Made by a program: the position numbers and the translations under genes. From Candidatus Poseidoniales archaeon (GTDB lineage: Archaea; Thermoplasmatota; Poseidoniia; Poseidoniales; Poseidoniaceae), in the NCBI GenBank assembly GCA_012959845.1, contig DUCL01000203.1, positions 1-13,559 on the forward strand: 13,559 nucleotides of DNA, in the 5' to 3' direction. Below are positions 1-9,400 of the stretch, piece after piece (the first letter of the stretch is position 1; each line of letters opens with the position of its first letter). The notes under the pieces are model-generated. The model had not been told where the DNA came from. It searched no databases and was given only the letters and a program-made list of their open reading frames with translations.

Positions 1-1
1 A

Positions 2-502
2 AATGGGGTCTCAAAGGTATACTATGCTCCAGGTTGGAGGATTGGTTATATGGCAATTCATGACCCCACAGGGAGAATGAATTTAGTAAGAGATGGCATT
101 GAGCGTATGCTCCGTTCAAGGCTTTGTGCTTCGACACCTGCCCAATTGGGATATCTTGCAGGGTTGACCAATGACAGAACTTGGATGGATGCCTATAAAC
201 AGAAAATAATTACTCAACGCGACCTATGTGTTGAGAGAATTTCAGCAATAGATGGTTTGGAAGTTCAATCTCCAGGAGGGGCATTCTACATGTTTGTCAA
301 ATTAACAGATAAAAAATGGGCCCAAGATGATAAGCAATTCGTCCTTGAATTACTACATCAAGAGCATGTTTTGGTGGTTCACGGAAGTGGATTTTCAGCA
401 GAGTTGGGCAAAGGTCATTTCCGAATTGTCTATCTTCCAGATGTGGAACTATTGAACGAGGCATTTGATAGAATCAGTCGCTTTTTACAAAATAATCGCT
501 AA
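2..502 (+). CDS. Class I PLP-dependent aminotransferase, AlaA-like (5' end outside window)
   Basis: This is the C-terminal 166 residues of a fold-type I aminotransferase; an ATG at base 50 lies inside the gene and is not its start. The open frame runs back to the left edge. Bases 2-52 read NGVSKVYYAPGWRIGYM, the classic SK-x(5)-GWR-x-GY block, so the Lys codon at 14-16 should be the Schiff-base lysine for pyridoxal phosphate. Downstream are RLCASTPAQ, PGGAFYMF, and FRIVYLP near the end, whose Arg is the usual substrate alpha-carboxylate ligand. RLCA-x2-P-x-Q and HFRIVYLP resemble the alanine transaminase AlaA group more than classical AspC. That suggests transamination between alanine/pyruvate and glutamate/2-oxoglutarate in the cytoplasm, but substrate cannot be fixed from half a protein. 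The stop is TAA at 500-502. Family is near certain; the substrate subgroup is an inference. Confidence 0.9.
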   Translation, partial: NGVSKVYYAPGWRIGYMAIHDPTGRMNLVRDGIERMLRSRLCASTPAQLGYLAGLTNDRTWMDAYKQKIITQRDLCVERISAIDGLEVQSPGGAFYMFVKLTDKKWAQDDKQFVLELLHQEHVLVVHGSGFSAELGKGHFRIVYLPDVELLNEAFDRISRFLQNNR

Positions 503-559
503 TTTGGCTATGCTCTTGTTGGCGATTAGTTGATGAATCTAATACGCTGTGGCGTGAAC

Positions 560-3500
560 ATGAAGAGAGGCAATCAAGTACGTTTCTTCACTTTATGTTC
601 GCTATTGACGATAATTGCTCTACCCAGTGTTCAGGCAGTAACAATTGCAAACCCTACCGACCTCCAAATCCGCTATATTTTCCCAGCATTGATTGCTTTC
701 ACGATTGCAATACCTGTTTGGACATGGTTTATTCCGCGCCAATTATCTAATTTACAAGTTGCTTTTGAGATAGATGATAATCTATACGAAGTGCATAGAA
801 TTACACGTGGTTTGCAGGATGCAAGAGAACTACTGAAGGAGAGAACAGTTACACTAGGTGTGGGCTTGTACATGATGGGTATGACAGGAGTATTATTGTT
901 AATTACAGAATTATTGTTTAATCCAGAAGTATTCTATGAGCCCAATTTGTTTTTGATTGGTGTTCTAATTGCAATTCCTGTAATAGTTTCACCTTGGGAG
1001 ACACTCAATGCCCAACTTGTTGGGAAAAAGAAGAAGAGCGGCATCAAGAGTAGAATTTTCCGAAGAGGATTCCGTCGAATTCTAACATTAGGTTTTTTGG
1101 TGGGAGCGACAATAGGTACTACGCTATTTGGTATTCAATCTGAAGGAACATTAACCCCTGTTTGGCTTGCTGCAGCGATGTTGACATTTATGGCTCCGGC
1201 TATTATCGCATATGGTAGAATAATGGGAGCATCGTGGAATATGCTTCTTATCAACAAATGGAGAACAGCAAATGGGAGGCCAAATCCAATTGACCCAGAT
1301 AAAGCAGGGTTTGTATCGAGGCTTTTTTCATTAATTTTAGTAATATTTTTGGCTACCATGCCAATTACTGCTTTGAATGGTATTGTGACCGTTTTCTATA
1401 TTTTAGTTAATCAGCCTGATAATGCTACAGAAGTATTGAATTTTGGAGGAATAATAGGTCATTCAATATATCTTAGAATTGACCTTATATCCGATTTATT
1501 ATTCCATTGGCAATTTATCAAAGCGATGCCCCAATTCTTATCTATTTACCTAACAATGAATATAGCAATTGTTGGTCTGGCGTTCATTTTTGAATTAACA
1601 AGAAACTTGATTCTGGGCGGGCAGTCGTTTGGTGGATTATTTGGAGTCACTCTGGATACTCCAAGAGAAATTAGAACAGAAACTGCAGCCCAATCAAGAC
1701 AGTTGTCATTTGCATTTGCAGGATTTTCAGGATATACTGTATTATTGCTAATATTGGTGAGTTACAAAGAATTTGGCGATTTGATGCCACTTACTGATTG
1801 GTTGGAGTCAAAAGGATTTGATGAGGGAATGAGATTGCTTACCACTTGGATGTTCATTGCTGTTGGACAGGCCATTTTCTTGTTGACTTGGTTATTATCA
1901 ATCTTCAAATTCGCTCACCTTAGTAAATTAAGATTTGATTTAAATCCAGATGAAAGAAGAGAAGGAGCAGTGAAATTAGAAGGTGGTGGATGGATGAGGC
2001 AAACTGTAGAAACGGCTGCCCGCAATGAAGATTTAGATGCTCTAATCACTTTCCAAAGACGTTCCATTAGTGAAGACGCGGCAATTGTAAGACATGAAAA
2101 AGCGCGTGCAAAGATGTGGGAGATGGCTATCAGAGGACTTTGGCCTTTAGCGATTGAAGAAGCAAGAAAAGTGTTGGCACAATCTGGTGGTGATGACGAT
2201 GAGGCGAGAATGATTGTGGCGACAGGGCAAATCGCTTCAAGAAGATTGGATGCTGCAAGGGAAGCATTACATGGTTTGCAGCAACCTGAAGGATATGATG
2301 AACCAGAATTATTGGCCTTCATTTGTGAATGGATGGACCCATGGCATGGCAATGTCACAGAAGATGATATTTGGGATTGGGAAAATAATTCATGCATAGA
2401 TAATTTGCAAATGCTAATGAGTATGTTGCGTGGTTGGAAAGCAAATCCTCCGATCAATAATGTCCACAACGACCGTCTTTCGCATGTAGCAAAATTATCG
2501 ATGGTCGCACTGATGAGGGCTCAAAGGCAACATGATGAGGCATTGGAGCTCGCACTTCAGTTGGTCAAGGAAGAACCGATAAGTGTGCGCCCGAGGATTG
2601 CAGCATCGTTGTGTTTGATCGATAAAGGTGATTGGCATTCTGCCCGCTCAATAATGACTGAATTGATGGAAAGCGACTCTCAAGACCCAAGAGTGTTAGC
2701 ATTATCATTCATACTCGGCCAACCGCAAGACGAGGATGAATTAGAAGTAGCACTAGTCAATTCAGATAAAAAGAGAATGAAGAAATTAATCAACGAAGCA
2801 CCTGTAAATGCGGTGGCTGCACTTTCGGTCAAAGGAGGAATGGATGAAGCGATCAATGCAAATATCCTAATCGCTGGCCATGAAGCGGTAAAACGAGGAA
2901 TGACTCCAAGATATTCCTTTGGAGTATTGAGCATTATTATGCATTATTTTGTATTATTCCCATCTTGGTTAATAGCGGGAATTTATGTCTCCTCTATTAG
3001 AGGGGAGGCACAAGGTGCTGCAGTTGTTGTTGGTCTTATATTATTCCATTTAGGAGCTCGCCGTTTCTCAAAGCAGCAGAGAAGAGTAGTCCGGCATCGC
3101 GACCAAAAGGCAATGGTTGCTTATGCAAGAAGAATGAAGAGAAATAAAGTTATTCCGGCTAAGGAAAATTTACCAGTGGGGACACATCTGTTAATTTCTG
3201 GAATCCTAGTCACAGTAAACGGGGTTGTTCTAGATGTCGGAATGCCTGGTTGGTTGACTGTTAGGTTACCCAAAGATACAGAAAAAACTGTAAAATCTAA
3301 ATTAAAAAGACAGGCTGTTCTCATTAGTAAATCCCGCCCTCCAAGATTACAGCCTTTAGGAGAAGGTTGGTGGCTCAAAAGACCGAAAGAAGACGGTGCT
3401 GAAATTCCAGCACTGGAGAGGTTAATAGGGCCTGCAGCATATCGGGGAAGGCAACAGTATATTGAGCGAAAGAAGGGTAAGGCAAGTCGTCCAAGAGGAA

Positions 3501-3709
3501 GGGTTTCAAGTAGCCCCAAAAAGGTAACTAGAGTTGATTTAAATACAAGTCAAATCCCTACCAATACAATTCGTTCAGAACGAAAATCTAATAGAGATCT
3601 TTCCAATAGTCCAGTTTCTAGAATTGGGACTTTAACTCCTGAAAGAGGTATTGTTCCACAACGCAAGAACAAAGATAATGATTCAGATGATGATGTTTCA
3701 TTCCTTTGA
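560..3709 (+). CDS. Large polytopic membrane protein with a central TPR-like helical domain
   Basis: I do not recognise a named family. Counting from the ATG at 560 (1049 residues), a signal-like segment at 1-26 (MKRGNQVR, a hydrophobic run, then SVQA) precedes hydrophobic segments near 40-58, 98-120, 129-145, 174-192, 200-218, 254-282, 328-346, 386-403 and 426-449. A soluble stretch at about 450-788 has paired amphipathic helices with alanine-rich TPR-like signatures around 495-575 and 650-715. Two more membrane segments lie near 790-810 and 818-832. A small beta-rich region (about 875-950) and a basic, Ser/Arg/Lys-rich, probably disordered tail ending in an acidic DSDDDVSFL complete it. In-frame starts exist at 530 (TTG), 533 (ATG) and 560 (ATG); I chose 560 because only it puts the basic-then-hydrophobic signal at the N-terminus. 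No catalytic motif was seen. The architecture suggests a scaffold or assembly role at the membrane; this is inference only. Confidence 0.85.
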   Translation: MKRGNQVRFFTLCSLLTIIALPSVQAVTIANPTDLQIRYIFPALIAFTIAIPVWTWFIPRQLSNLQVAFEIDDNLYEVHRITRGLQDARELLKERTVTLGVGLYMMGMTGVLLLITELLFNPEVFYEPNLFLIGVLIAIPVIVSPWETLNAQLVGKKKKSGIKSRIFRRGFRRILTLGFLVGATIGTTLFGIQSEGTLTPVWLAAAMLTFMAPAIIAYGRIMGASWNMLLINKWRTANGRPNPIDPDKAGFVSRLFSLILVIFLATMPITALNGIVTVFYILVNQPDNATEVLNFGGIIGHSIYLRIDLISDLLFHWQFIKAMPQFLSIYLTMNIAIVGLAFIFELTRNLILGGQSFGGLFGVTLDTPREIRTETAAQSRQLSFAFAGFSGYTVLLLILVSYKEFGDLMPLTDWLESKGFDEGMRLLTTWMFIAVGQAIFLLTWLLSIFKFAHLSKLRFDLNPDERREGAVKLEGGGWMRQTVETAARNEDLDALITFQRRSISEDAAIVRHEKARAKMWEMAIRGLWPLAIEEARKVLAQSGGDDDEARMIVATGQIASRRLDAAREALHGLQQPEGYDEPELLAFICEWMDPWHGNVTEDDIWDWENNSCIDNLQMLMSMLRGWKANPPINNVHNDRLSHVAKLSMVALMRAQRQHDEALELALQLVKEEPISVRPRIAASLCLIDKGDWHSARSIMTELMESDSQDPRVLALSFILGQPQDEDELEVALVNSDKKRMKKLINEAPVNAVAALSVKGGMDEAINANILIAGHEAVKRGMTPRYSFGVLSIIMHYFVLFPSWLIAGIYVSSIRGEAQGAAVVVGLILFHLGARRFSKQQRRVVRHRDQKAMVAYARRMKRNKVIPAKENLPVGTHLLISGILVTVNGVVLDVGMPGWLTVRLPKDTEKTVKSKLKRQAVLISKSRPPRLQPLGEGWWLKRPKEDGAEIPALERLIGPAAYRGRQQYIERKKGKASRPRGRVSSSPKKVTRVDLNTSQIPTNTIRSERKSNRDLSNSPVSRIGTLTPERGIVPQRKNKDNDSDDDVSFL

Positions 3710-3771
3710 TTAGAAAAATCCAATTTGGCTTGTAATTTTGAAGCAAGCACATCAATTAATTCAAAGACCGT

Positions 3772-5103
3772 ATGTGGGAACCATACAGCATGTCCGATGG
3801 AAGAGGAGCATGGTCTCCCTCAAATTCTACCCTAAGTAAAGCACAAGCAGTGATGGCAGCAGCACAAAGCAGTGGTGAATTATACCGTGATGGTTTCGGC
3901 ATGATCGCTTCGGAAAACATAGTATCCCCTATGGTTCAAAGGATTGTATCAAGTGACTTACATGGCAGGTATGCAGAAGGACTTCCTGGTAAGAGATACT
4001 ACCAAGGTTGTGATGATTTTGACACAATTGAATCAATTGGTATTGATTTAGCCAAAAAAGTATTCAATGCACCTTTTGCAAATATCCAATCAACATCGGG
4101 GACAGTCTCAAACATTGGTGCGTTCAAGGCACTTGCAAAACCGGGTGACAAAATAACTGCGGTTTCAACTGCCGATGGTGGCCACATTTCTCATGCAAGA
4201 ATGGGTGCTGTTGGCCTTAGAGATCTAAATTTGTCCACCTATCCTTGGGATGAGGAGAGAATGGAACCGGATGTCGATGGTGCATGCCAATTAATTAGAG
4301 AAACACAACCTAAAATCGCACTAATTGGCCAATCAGTTTTTCTTTTTCCCACTCCGTTAACTGAAATTGCTGAAGCTGCCCATGAAGTAGGTGCAACTGT
4401 GATGTATGATGGTGCCCATGTATTGGGATTAATCGCTGGAGGTGTATTTCAAGACCCTCTAAAAGAAGGTGCAGATGTAATGACTGGTTCATCACACAAA
4501 ACATTTCCAGGCCCACAGGGTGGCTTTCTCATATCCTCAAGCGAGGATGAAAAGTTCCACAAAAAATTGAATAATGCAATATTCCCAGGGGTATGTTCCT
4601 CATACCACCTTCATCATGTAGCTGGAAAGGTGGTTGCATTGGCAGAATTTGAAGAATATGGTCAAGCATATGCCCAAGATACAGTTGCAAATGCAAAAGC
4701 ATTCGCAAGTGCGTTAGCATCAGAAGGTTTTGATGTCTTAGCAGAATCTAGGGGGTACACTGCAAGCCATCAAGTTCTAACTAGGCATGGTGAACTAGAT
4801 TCTGGTGCTGGTGCAAAGGCAGCACGATTGTTAGAGGATGCAGGTATTATCACCAACATGAATATGTTACCTGGAGATACAAAGGCGATGACACCTTCTG
4901 GCTTACGGCTTGGCGTACAAGAATTAACCCGTGTCGGTATGGACCAGACTCAAATGGAAGAAGTGGCATCGCTTTATGGGAGAGTATTGTTAAAGGGAGA
5001 AGATCCACAAAGTGTCAAGAAAGATGTAAAGCAATTAAAGTCAGAGTTCCAAATAATTCGCTATTGCTTCAATGAGGATGACCTCAATGGATATCCCTTT
5101 TGA
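3772..5103 (+). CDS. glyA: Serine hydroxymethyltransferase
   Basis: A cytoplasmic PLP enzyme interconverting serine and glycine while loading a one-carbon unit onto a folate or pterin carrier. The 443-residue length is slightly above the family's usual 410-430. Diagnostic blocks appear in order: IASENIVS (45-52), RYAEGLPGKRYYQGC (66-80), the SGT phosphate-binding region (about 109-111), GGHISH (136-141, cofactor-stacking His), DGAHVLGLIAGG (213-224), TGSSHKTFPGPQGG with the Schiff-base lysine at 243, and RLGVQELTRVGM with the likely carboxylate-binding Arg379. The variant motifs (SSHKTFPGPQGG, GVQELTR) differ from bacterial GlyA and fit archaeal-type enzymes, so the pterin carrier is uncertain. 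The ATG at 3772 gives MWEPYS before a second in-frame ATG at 3790; neither has a clear ribosome binding site, so the start may be 3790. It follows the membrane protein by 62 bases and precedes the next gene by 45. Confidence 0.96.
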   Translation: MWEPYSMSDGRGAWSPSNSTLSKAQAVMAAAQSSGELYRDGFGMIASENIVSPMVQRIVSSDLHGRYAEGLPGKRYYQGCDDFDTIESIGIDLAKKVFNAPFANIQSTSGTVSNIGAFKALAKPGDKITAVSTADGGHISHARMGAVGLRDLNLSTYPWDEERMEPDVDGACQLIRETQPKIALIGQSVFLFPTPLTEIAEAAHEVGATVMYDGAHVLGLIAGGVFQDPLKEGADVMTGSSHKTFPGPQGGFLISSSEDEKFHKKLNNAIFPGVCSSYHLHHVAGKVVALAEFEEYGQAYAQDTVANAKAFASALASEGFDVLAESRGYTASHQVLTRHGELDSGAGAKAARLLEDAGIITNMNMLPGDTKAMTPSGLRLGVQELTRVGMDQTQMEEVASLYGRVLLKGEDPQSVKKDVKQLKSEFQIIRYCFNEDDLNGYPF

Positions 5104-5137
5104 ACATCCCATAGTAACAGTCAAAGAAGATTTTGTT

Positions 5138-5143
5138 GAGGGA
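5138..5143 (+). promoter_or_regulatory. Shine-Dalgarno-like site before the 5149 gene
   Basis: GAGGGA sits five bases before the ATG at 5149 and decides that start. It is among the clearer ribosome binding sites in the window; the SHMT and 560 genes have none that I can see. Confidence 0.5.
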
Positions 5144-5148
5144 CTGTT

Positions 5149-6225
5149 ATGCCCTTAGTCGATGGTGAGGAAGAACCCATTGATTATGAATTGAGCAAAG
5201 CACTTGAGAGTACACTCAAGAAAGATGACATTGGGCATATTTTTGATTCATCTGGAAACCATCTCCTATTATGGAAAGCGATTGAATTTGAATCTTGGTG
5301 GATACACTTTGAAAAAATTATTGGCATTCCAATGGGGAGAAAACTGGTAAACGCAGCAACGGATGAAGAGGAGTATCATCTTTTGTCCAATAATGAATAT
5401 AAGGTCGGTGGTTTATTCAAAAACTCACGCCGAAGAAAAAATATTTCTGCGCGATGGTTGCAATATGGCTGGGGGGAATTACAAATAAATAATAATCAAA
5501 TTATTGCTCCAACCTTAGCTCCATTTTCTGTTGGTGTTGCTTTGGCTGCGATTGAATATTGCAAGCAGAGCAGATTCAAAATTTCGTGGACACAGCCAAA
5601 TTCGACATTGATAGTTCTAAATTTGATACAAGAATCACGTGACATTTCGCCTTCTAAGCAAGTATCCGAATTTACTTGGACAAAAAACTGTCAAGATAAT
5701 TATTCCGCACTTTTTGATGTGGGAGAATTCCAAGTCGTACGTAAAAATGGTGGCTGGGATTTAGAAGGAGAGCGAATGGTATTCATTCCAGCCAATATCT
5801 TGACAAGATTACTATTCAATACCAAGTCAAGAGCATTGAATATTGGTAATGAATTGTCCCAATCAATAATATTTGTCGGTTTGGATGAAGCGGAAAAGTC
5901 AACATTTCTTTGTACAGCACTTTCAATGGTCAATGTAATTGAACAAAGTGAAAGACCCATTTACATCCTATCCGACTCTGAATGGATAAATAAGTGCCAA
6001 CACTTACTCGGAAGATTTGGTTTTGTGTGTCCAAATGAAGTATCTTCCCTAGAGGGGGACGGTGCAGTTGAATTATTATTTGATCATTCACCAACTCTGC
6101 CATTTTCAGTTGGAGCAATTATGGCATTTTGGCAAAGGGCTCATGGCCGAATAGCAAAAGTGACTATTGAATTACAAGAGAAGCAATGTCTTGTCCAGAT
6201 TAGTTCAAAATTGGAATATAATTAG
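5149..6225 (+). CDS. Uncharacterised protein with an apparent internal duplication (possible tandem V4R-like domains)
   Basis: A 358-residue soluble protein with no signal peptide or membrane segment. I cannot name its family. Two halves share a pattern about 193 residues apart. Half one has a G-x(2)-MGRKL segment (60-66), LQYGWGELQI (104-113) and PFSVGVALAAIEYC (125-138) followed by Arg142 and an alternating beta segment. Half two has an N-I-G-N-E-L segment (231-236), LLGRFGF (286-292) and PFSVGAIMAFWQRAHGR (318-334) followed by a beta segment ending CLVQI. The order of helix, small-residue turn, helix and C-terminal beta hairpin recalls V4R (4-vinyl reductase/XylR-N-like) ligand-binding domains, but no Cys/His cluster is conserved between the halves, so this stays tentative. 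The start at 5149 is supported by GAGGGA at 5138-5143, five bases upstream. It lies 45 bases after glyA and could be co-transcribed with it. Confidence 0.85.
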   Translation: MPLVDGEEEPIDYELSKALESTLKKDDIGHIFDSSGNHLLLWKAIEFESWWIHFEKIIGIPMGRKLVNAATDEEEYHLLSNNEYKVGGLFKNSRRRKNISARWLQYGWGELQINNNQIIAPTLAPFSVGVALAAIEYCKQSRFKISWTQPNSTLIVLNLIQESRDISPSKQVSEFTWTKNCQDNYSALFDVGEFQVVRKNGGWDLEGERMVFIPANILTRLLFNTKSRALNIGNELSQSIIFVGLDEAEKSTFLCTALSMVNVIEQSERPIYILSDSEWINKCQHLLGRFGFVCPNEVSSLEGDGAVELLFDHSPTLPFSVGAIMAFWQRAHGRIAKVTIELQEKQCLVQISSKLEYN

Positions 6226-6403
6226 TATCTTTGGGCGAGATTTTCACTTCAATTATCTTTTTTCCCGAAATTGTTCCGGGAAAAAATTATTTTTGAGTAT
6301 GTAGAAAAAGTGCTTTAGGGGGGCATTTTTCAATCATCCATAGTTAAGGTCTATAACCGAAACATAAGTCGGCAATCTTGCACGTATGTGCACGGTGTGT
6401 CCA
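6226..6403 (+). promoter_or_regulatory. Intergenic region with probable promoter of the surface-protein pair
   Basis: This is the longest non-coding gap in the window. It carries the hairpin at 6258-6286, a G-run (GGGGGG at 6318-6323), and A+T-rich CTATAACC (6351-6358) about 29-34 bases before the candidate start at 6386, suitable spacing for an archaeal TATA box feeding a leaderless or short-leader transcript. A short inverted repeat TGCAC-GTAT-GTGCA (6379-6392) spans the 6386 ATG. The promoter call rests on position and composition only; the TATA match is weak. Confidence 0.35.
6258..6286 (+). terminator. Hairpin with T-rich tail, likely terminator
   Basis: A perfect 10-base inverted repeat: TTTTTTCCCG (6258-6267) and CGGGAAAAAA (6277-6286) separated by the 9-base loop AAATTGTTC. 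It is followed by TTATTTTT (6287-6294). It starts 33 bases after the TAG of the 5149 gene and about 100 bases before the next gene, the right place to end the upstream unit. The T runs on both sides could allow it to act on either strand. Archaeal termination often needs only the U-tract, so the hairpin may instead be a 3'-end stabiliser or a protein site. Confidence 0.6.
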
Positions 6404-9400
6404 ATGTCTCTTACTCATAACCAAATGGCCTATGTGGCAATCGTTTCAACACTAATCTTCGGCTCCCTTTTCGTGGGTGTCTCAGGATATTACCAAACCA
6501 GCGAATCTATCGGTCAATTCGATAGCGCTGTAGAAGATGATTTATTCGGAAAAGGCTCAACTAGTTCTGAAGCCTTAGATTCCGATGGTGATGGACTTGC
6601 AGACTCGCTTGAGGAGACTCAATACGGAACTGACCCATTTGATGAGGATACTGACAAAGATGGTATGAGTGATGGCTGGGAAGTAGAACACGGCCTCAAT
6701 CCTTTGGATAATGGTGAATCTGAAGATTTGGTAACTGACCCCGGTCAAGCAGAAACTGAAGATGCATCGGAAAAGAATGAAACAGAATCATGGCCAGATC
6801 CAAACCAAGGTCCAAATGGAGACCCTGATGGTGATGGCTTGACAAATCAAGCAGAGGCAGACTTAGGAACAGACCCACAAAGGTCAGACAGTGATAACGA
6901 TGGTCTTGGAGACCGCTGGGAATCACTATACACCACTACAGTTCAAACCCCAGGTGGAACAGTTACTTTGTTTGACCCACTTTCCGGTAACTGGGATTGT
7001 TTACTATTAGACCAAGCAATGGAAGATGCACTATCAGAGAGATTTGATGGAGAAAATGGTAACGCAAACTGGGAAGACTTGGCAAATCCTGCTGGAACTC
7101 ATTCATGTGATATGGTACTTGACACTGATGATGATGGATTAGCCAATTTTGAGGAAGAGCAATTTGGAACAAATCCAACAGCACGAGATTCCGATTTTGA
7201 TTTGATTGATGATATCGTAGAAGTATCTAACACTTCAGTTTCATTATTTATCGGAACTGGTGAGGATTGCAACATTCCACTACTGGACCCAATAGTTAGA
7301 GCAGCACCCTTCATGGCAATGGAACGAACTTGGTTCTTACAGGACATGGATAATGATGGATTAAACAATGGTCCATCGGATTGGGATACAGATGGAGATG
7401 GAATGCCTGATGGATTTGAATATTGTTATTCACATCAAAACGAGCACCCCCAACACAATGACTTAGAAACTCTAGACCCAGCTAACGCATCTGATGGATA
7501 CGGTGATTGGGACGAAGATGGAATGAACAATTTGGAAGAATATGAAGTTGCATTGATTTTCGGCTCAACCAATTTCACCTCTCCTTGGAGAATTGACACC
7601 GACCTTGACGGAATGCCGGATGGTTGGGAATCATCAAATGGATTACACCCTAGAGATGGGTCAAATGGTGATCTTGACCCTGACCACGATGGTTGGGACG
7701 CAGATGGCGATGGAGCCGTTCGCTATGAAACACTAGAATTAACAGCAATTGTTATTGGAATAGATGTAGAAAAGGACCAATGGGTCGTTGCAAACCAAAC
7801 GGTTGCCCGTGCCCAGATTACACTCGGAGGAGGAAATAAGCAAACAATTCCTCTAACAGCACCTGTTGATGGATATGTTTATGAAATCCATGTTGTTCTA
7901 GGACAAACTATTGAATCAAGGCTTACAATATGGCTTGAAATTGTTGAACCTGAAGAACAATTCACAAACGTGATGGAATATAATGCAAGAGATAGAGATG
8001 GAGATGGAATAATTGATGGTCGCTCTACCAATCCTCTTAATCCTGACACCGATGGTGATGGTCTTATTGATGGAATTGAAGTCATGGGTTGGGAAATACT
8101 TGTTGTAAATAGAGGTGTCCAAAGAACGTGGGTTACTTCTGACCCTGGTTTGTATGATACAGATGCAGATGGATTGAGTGACTACGATGAATTCGCAAAT
8201 ATCTGTAACCAAGGTTCAAACGCTTCTAACCCAGATACTGATGGTGATGGTTTGGGTGACCAAACAGAATCATTATCAGGTTTTACATGGGAGGGTGAAG
8301 CATATTTCACAAGTCCTTGTATGTTTGATACCGATAATGACGGTCTTGAAGACGGAGAGGAGGTAATTGCAGGTGCAGATAATTTCTTGACACACGCAAA
8401 TAATTCCGATACCGACAATGATGGATTAATCGATGGACATGAGGTGTTATTTGTCCCTAGACCTTTCCAAAATCCAACTAATCCATTAATCAATGATACG
8501 GATTCAGATGGAATGCTTGACGGTTGGGAAATGCAAGTAATGTCAACAGAAGAGAATACAAACTCACACTCATTATGGGTTACGACTTCTTCTTGGCAAA
8601 GGCCGAGTTGTACACCATCTCAAAATGATGATTGCTCAATGCCACCTGGTGGATACATGTGGCAAAATTGGCTCGGTGGTTTCGTCCAGACTGCTAAGTA
8701 TGAAGTATCAGAAATGAATTTAACTGGATTCACAATGCCCTCAAACTCGTTGTGCGATGGTTGTTCTGGAAGATGGGCACTTGATCCATCATTGGATTCA
8801 ATGAAGGATGATACTTTTGACATTGATAATGATACCCTCCCTAATGGTGCTGAAGCGCCGGATAGATGGAATACTAACCCAGTAGATGATGATACTGATG
8901 GAGATGGTCTCCCCGATGGTTGGGAAGTTCATTTCTCCGAAGTCGCTCTAGAACTGGGCTTGACCGATAATTCGACAACTAGCGTATATGGTGCTCGTGG
9001 TGTGATGGACCCATCTATGCCAGATAGTGACTTAGACGGAATATGGGATGGAGAAGAGGACCCTGACCATGATGGTTTGAACCGTTCTGGACTGATAAAG
9101 AAATATTGCCCAGGATATAATGATACTACAAATTCCGATTGTCATATTGACCCTGATACTCCAGATGGTAAGAAGTTCTATGATAACTTGGAGAATTATA
9201 CTAATCTTGAAGAAATGCAAAACAACACCAACCCTGTATCAAATGATACGGATGGCGATGAATGGAATGATGGACCTGAAGTCTTCTACCAAGATCACGA
9301 TGATGATGGTATGGCAACAGGCTGGGAACACCACTTCAAATTTGACCCTGAAGATGCTGCCGATAGAATGGTAGACACTGATGGTGATGGTCACGTTAAC

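Noticed and set aside
50..502. ATG at 50 as the true start of the aminotransferase
   Set aside because: The frame stays open to the left edge and encodes the PLP-lysine block before base 50, so the gene is truncated by the window.
1915..2469. Open frame of 184 codons on the minus strand inside the membrane/TPR gene
   Set aside because: The plus-strand frame is a coherent long protein with membrane and helical-repeat periodicity; the antisense product is Ser/Cys-rich with no recognisable domain.
3728..3748. GCTTG ... CAAGC inverted repeat between the membrane gene and glyA
   Set aside because: Five-base arms with an 11-base loop and no T tail are within chance expectation for this composition.
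3754..3762. CAATTAATT as a TATA box for glyA
   Set aside because: It lies only 10-18 bases before the ATG at 3772 and fits only if the start is 3790 or later; too weak to call.
6226..6385. tRNA or small structured RNA in the longest gap
   Set aside because: No cloverleaf arms or TTCGA-type T-loop could be found; only the simple hairpin at 6258-6286 stands out.
7879..8493. Several minus-strand open frames across the calcium-repeat gene
   Set aside because: They arise because GAT/GGT-rich repeats read as stop-poor ATC/ACC on the other strand; the products are low-complexity Ser/Pro/Ile.
6578..9400. Regular short repeats that might suggest a CRISPR array or minisatellite
   Set aside because: Units are degenerate at third positions, keep frame and encode DxDxDG loops; there are no uniform repeats with unique spacers.
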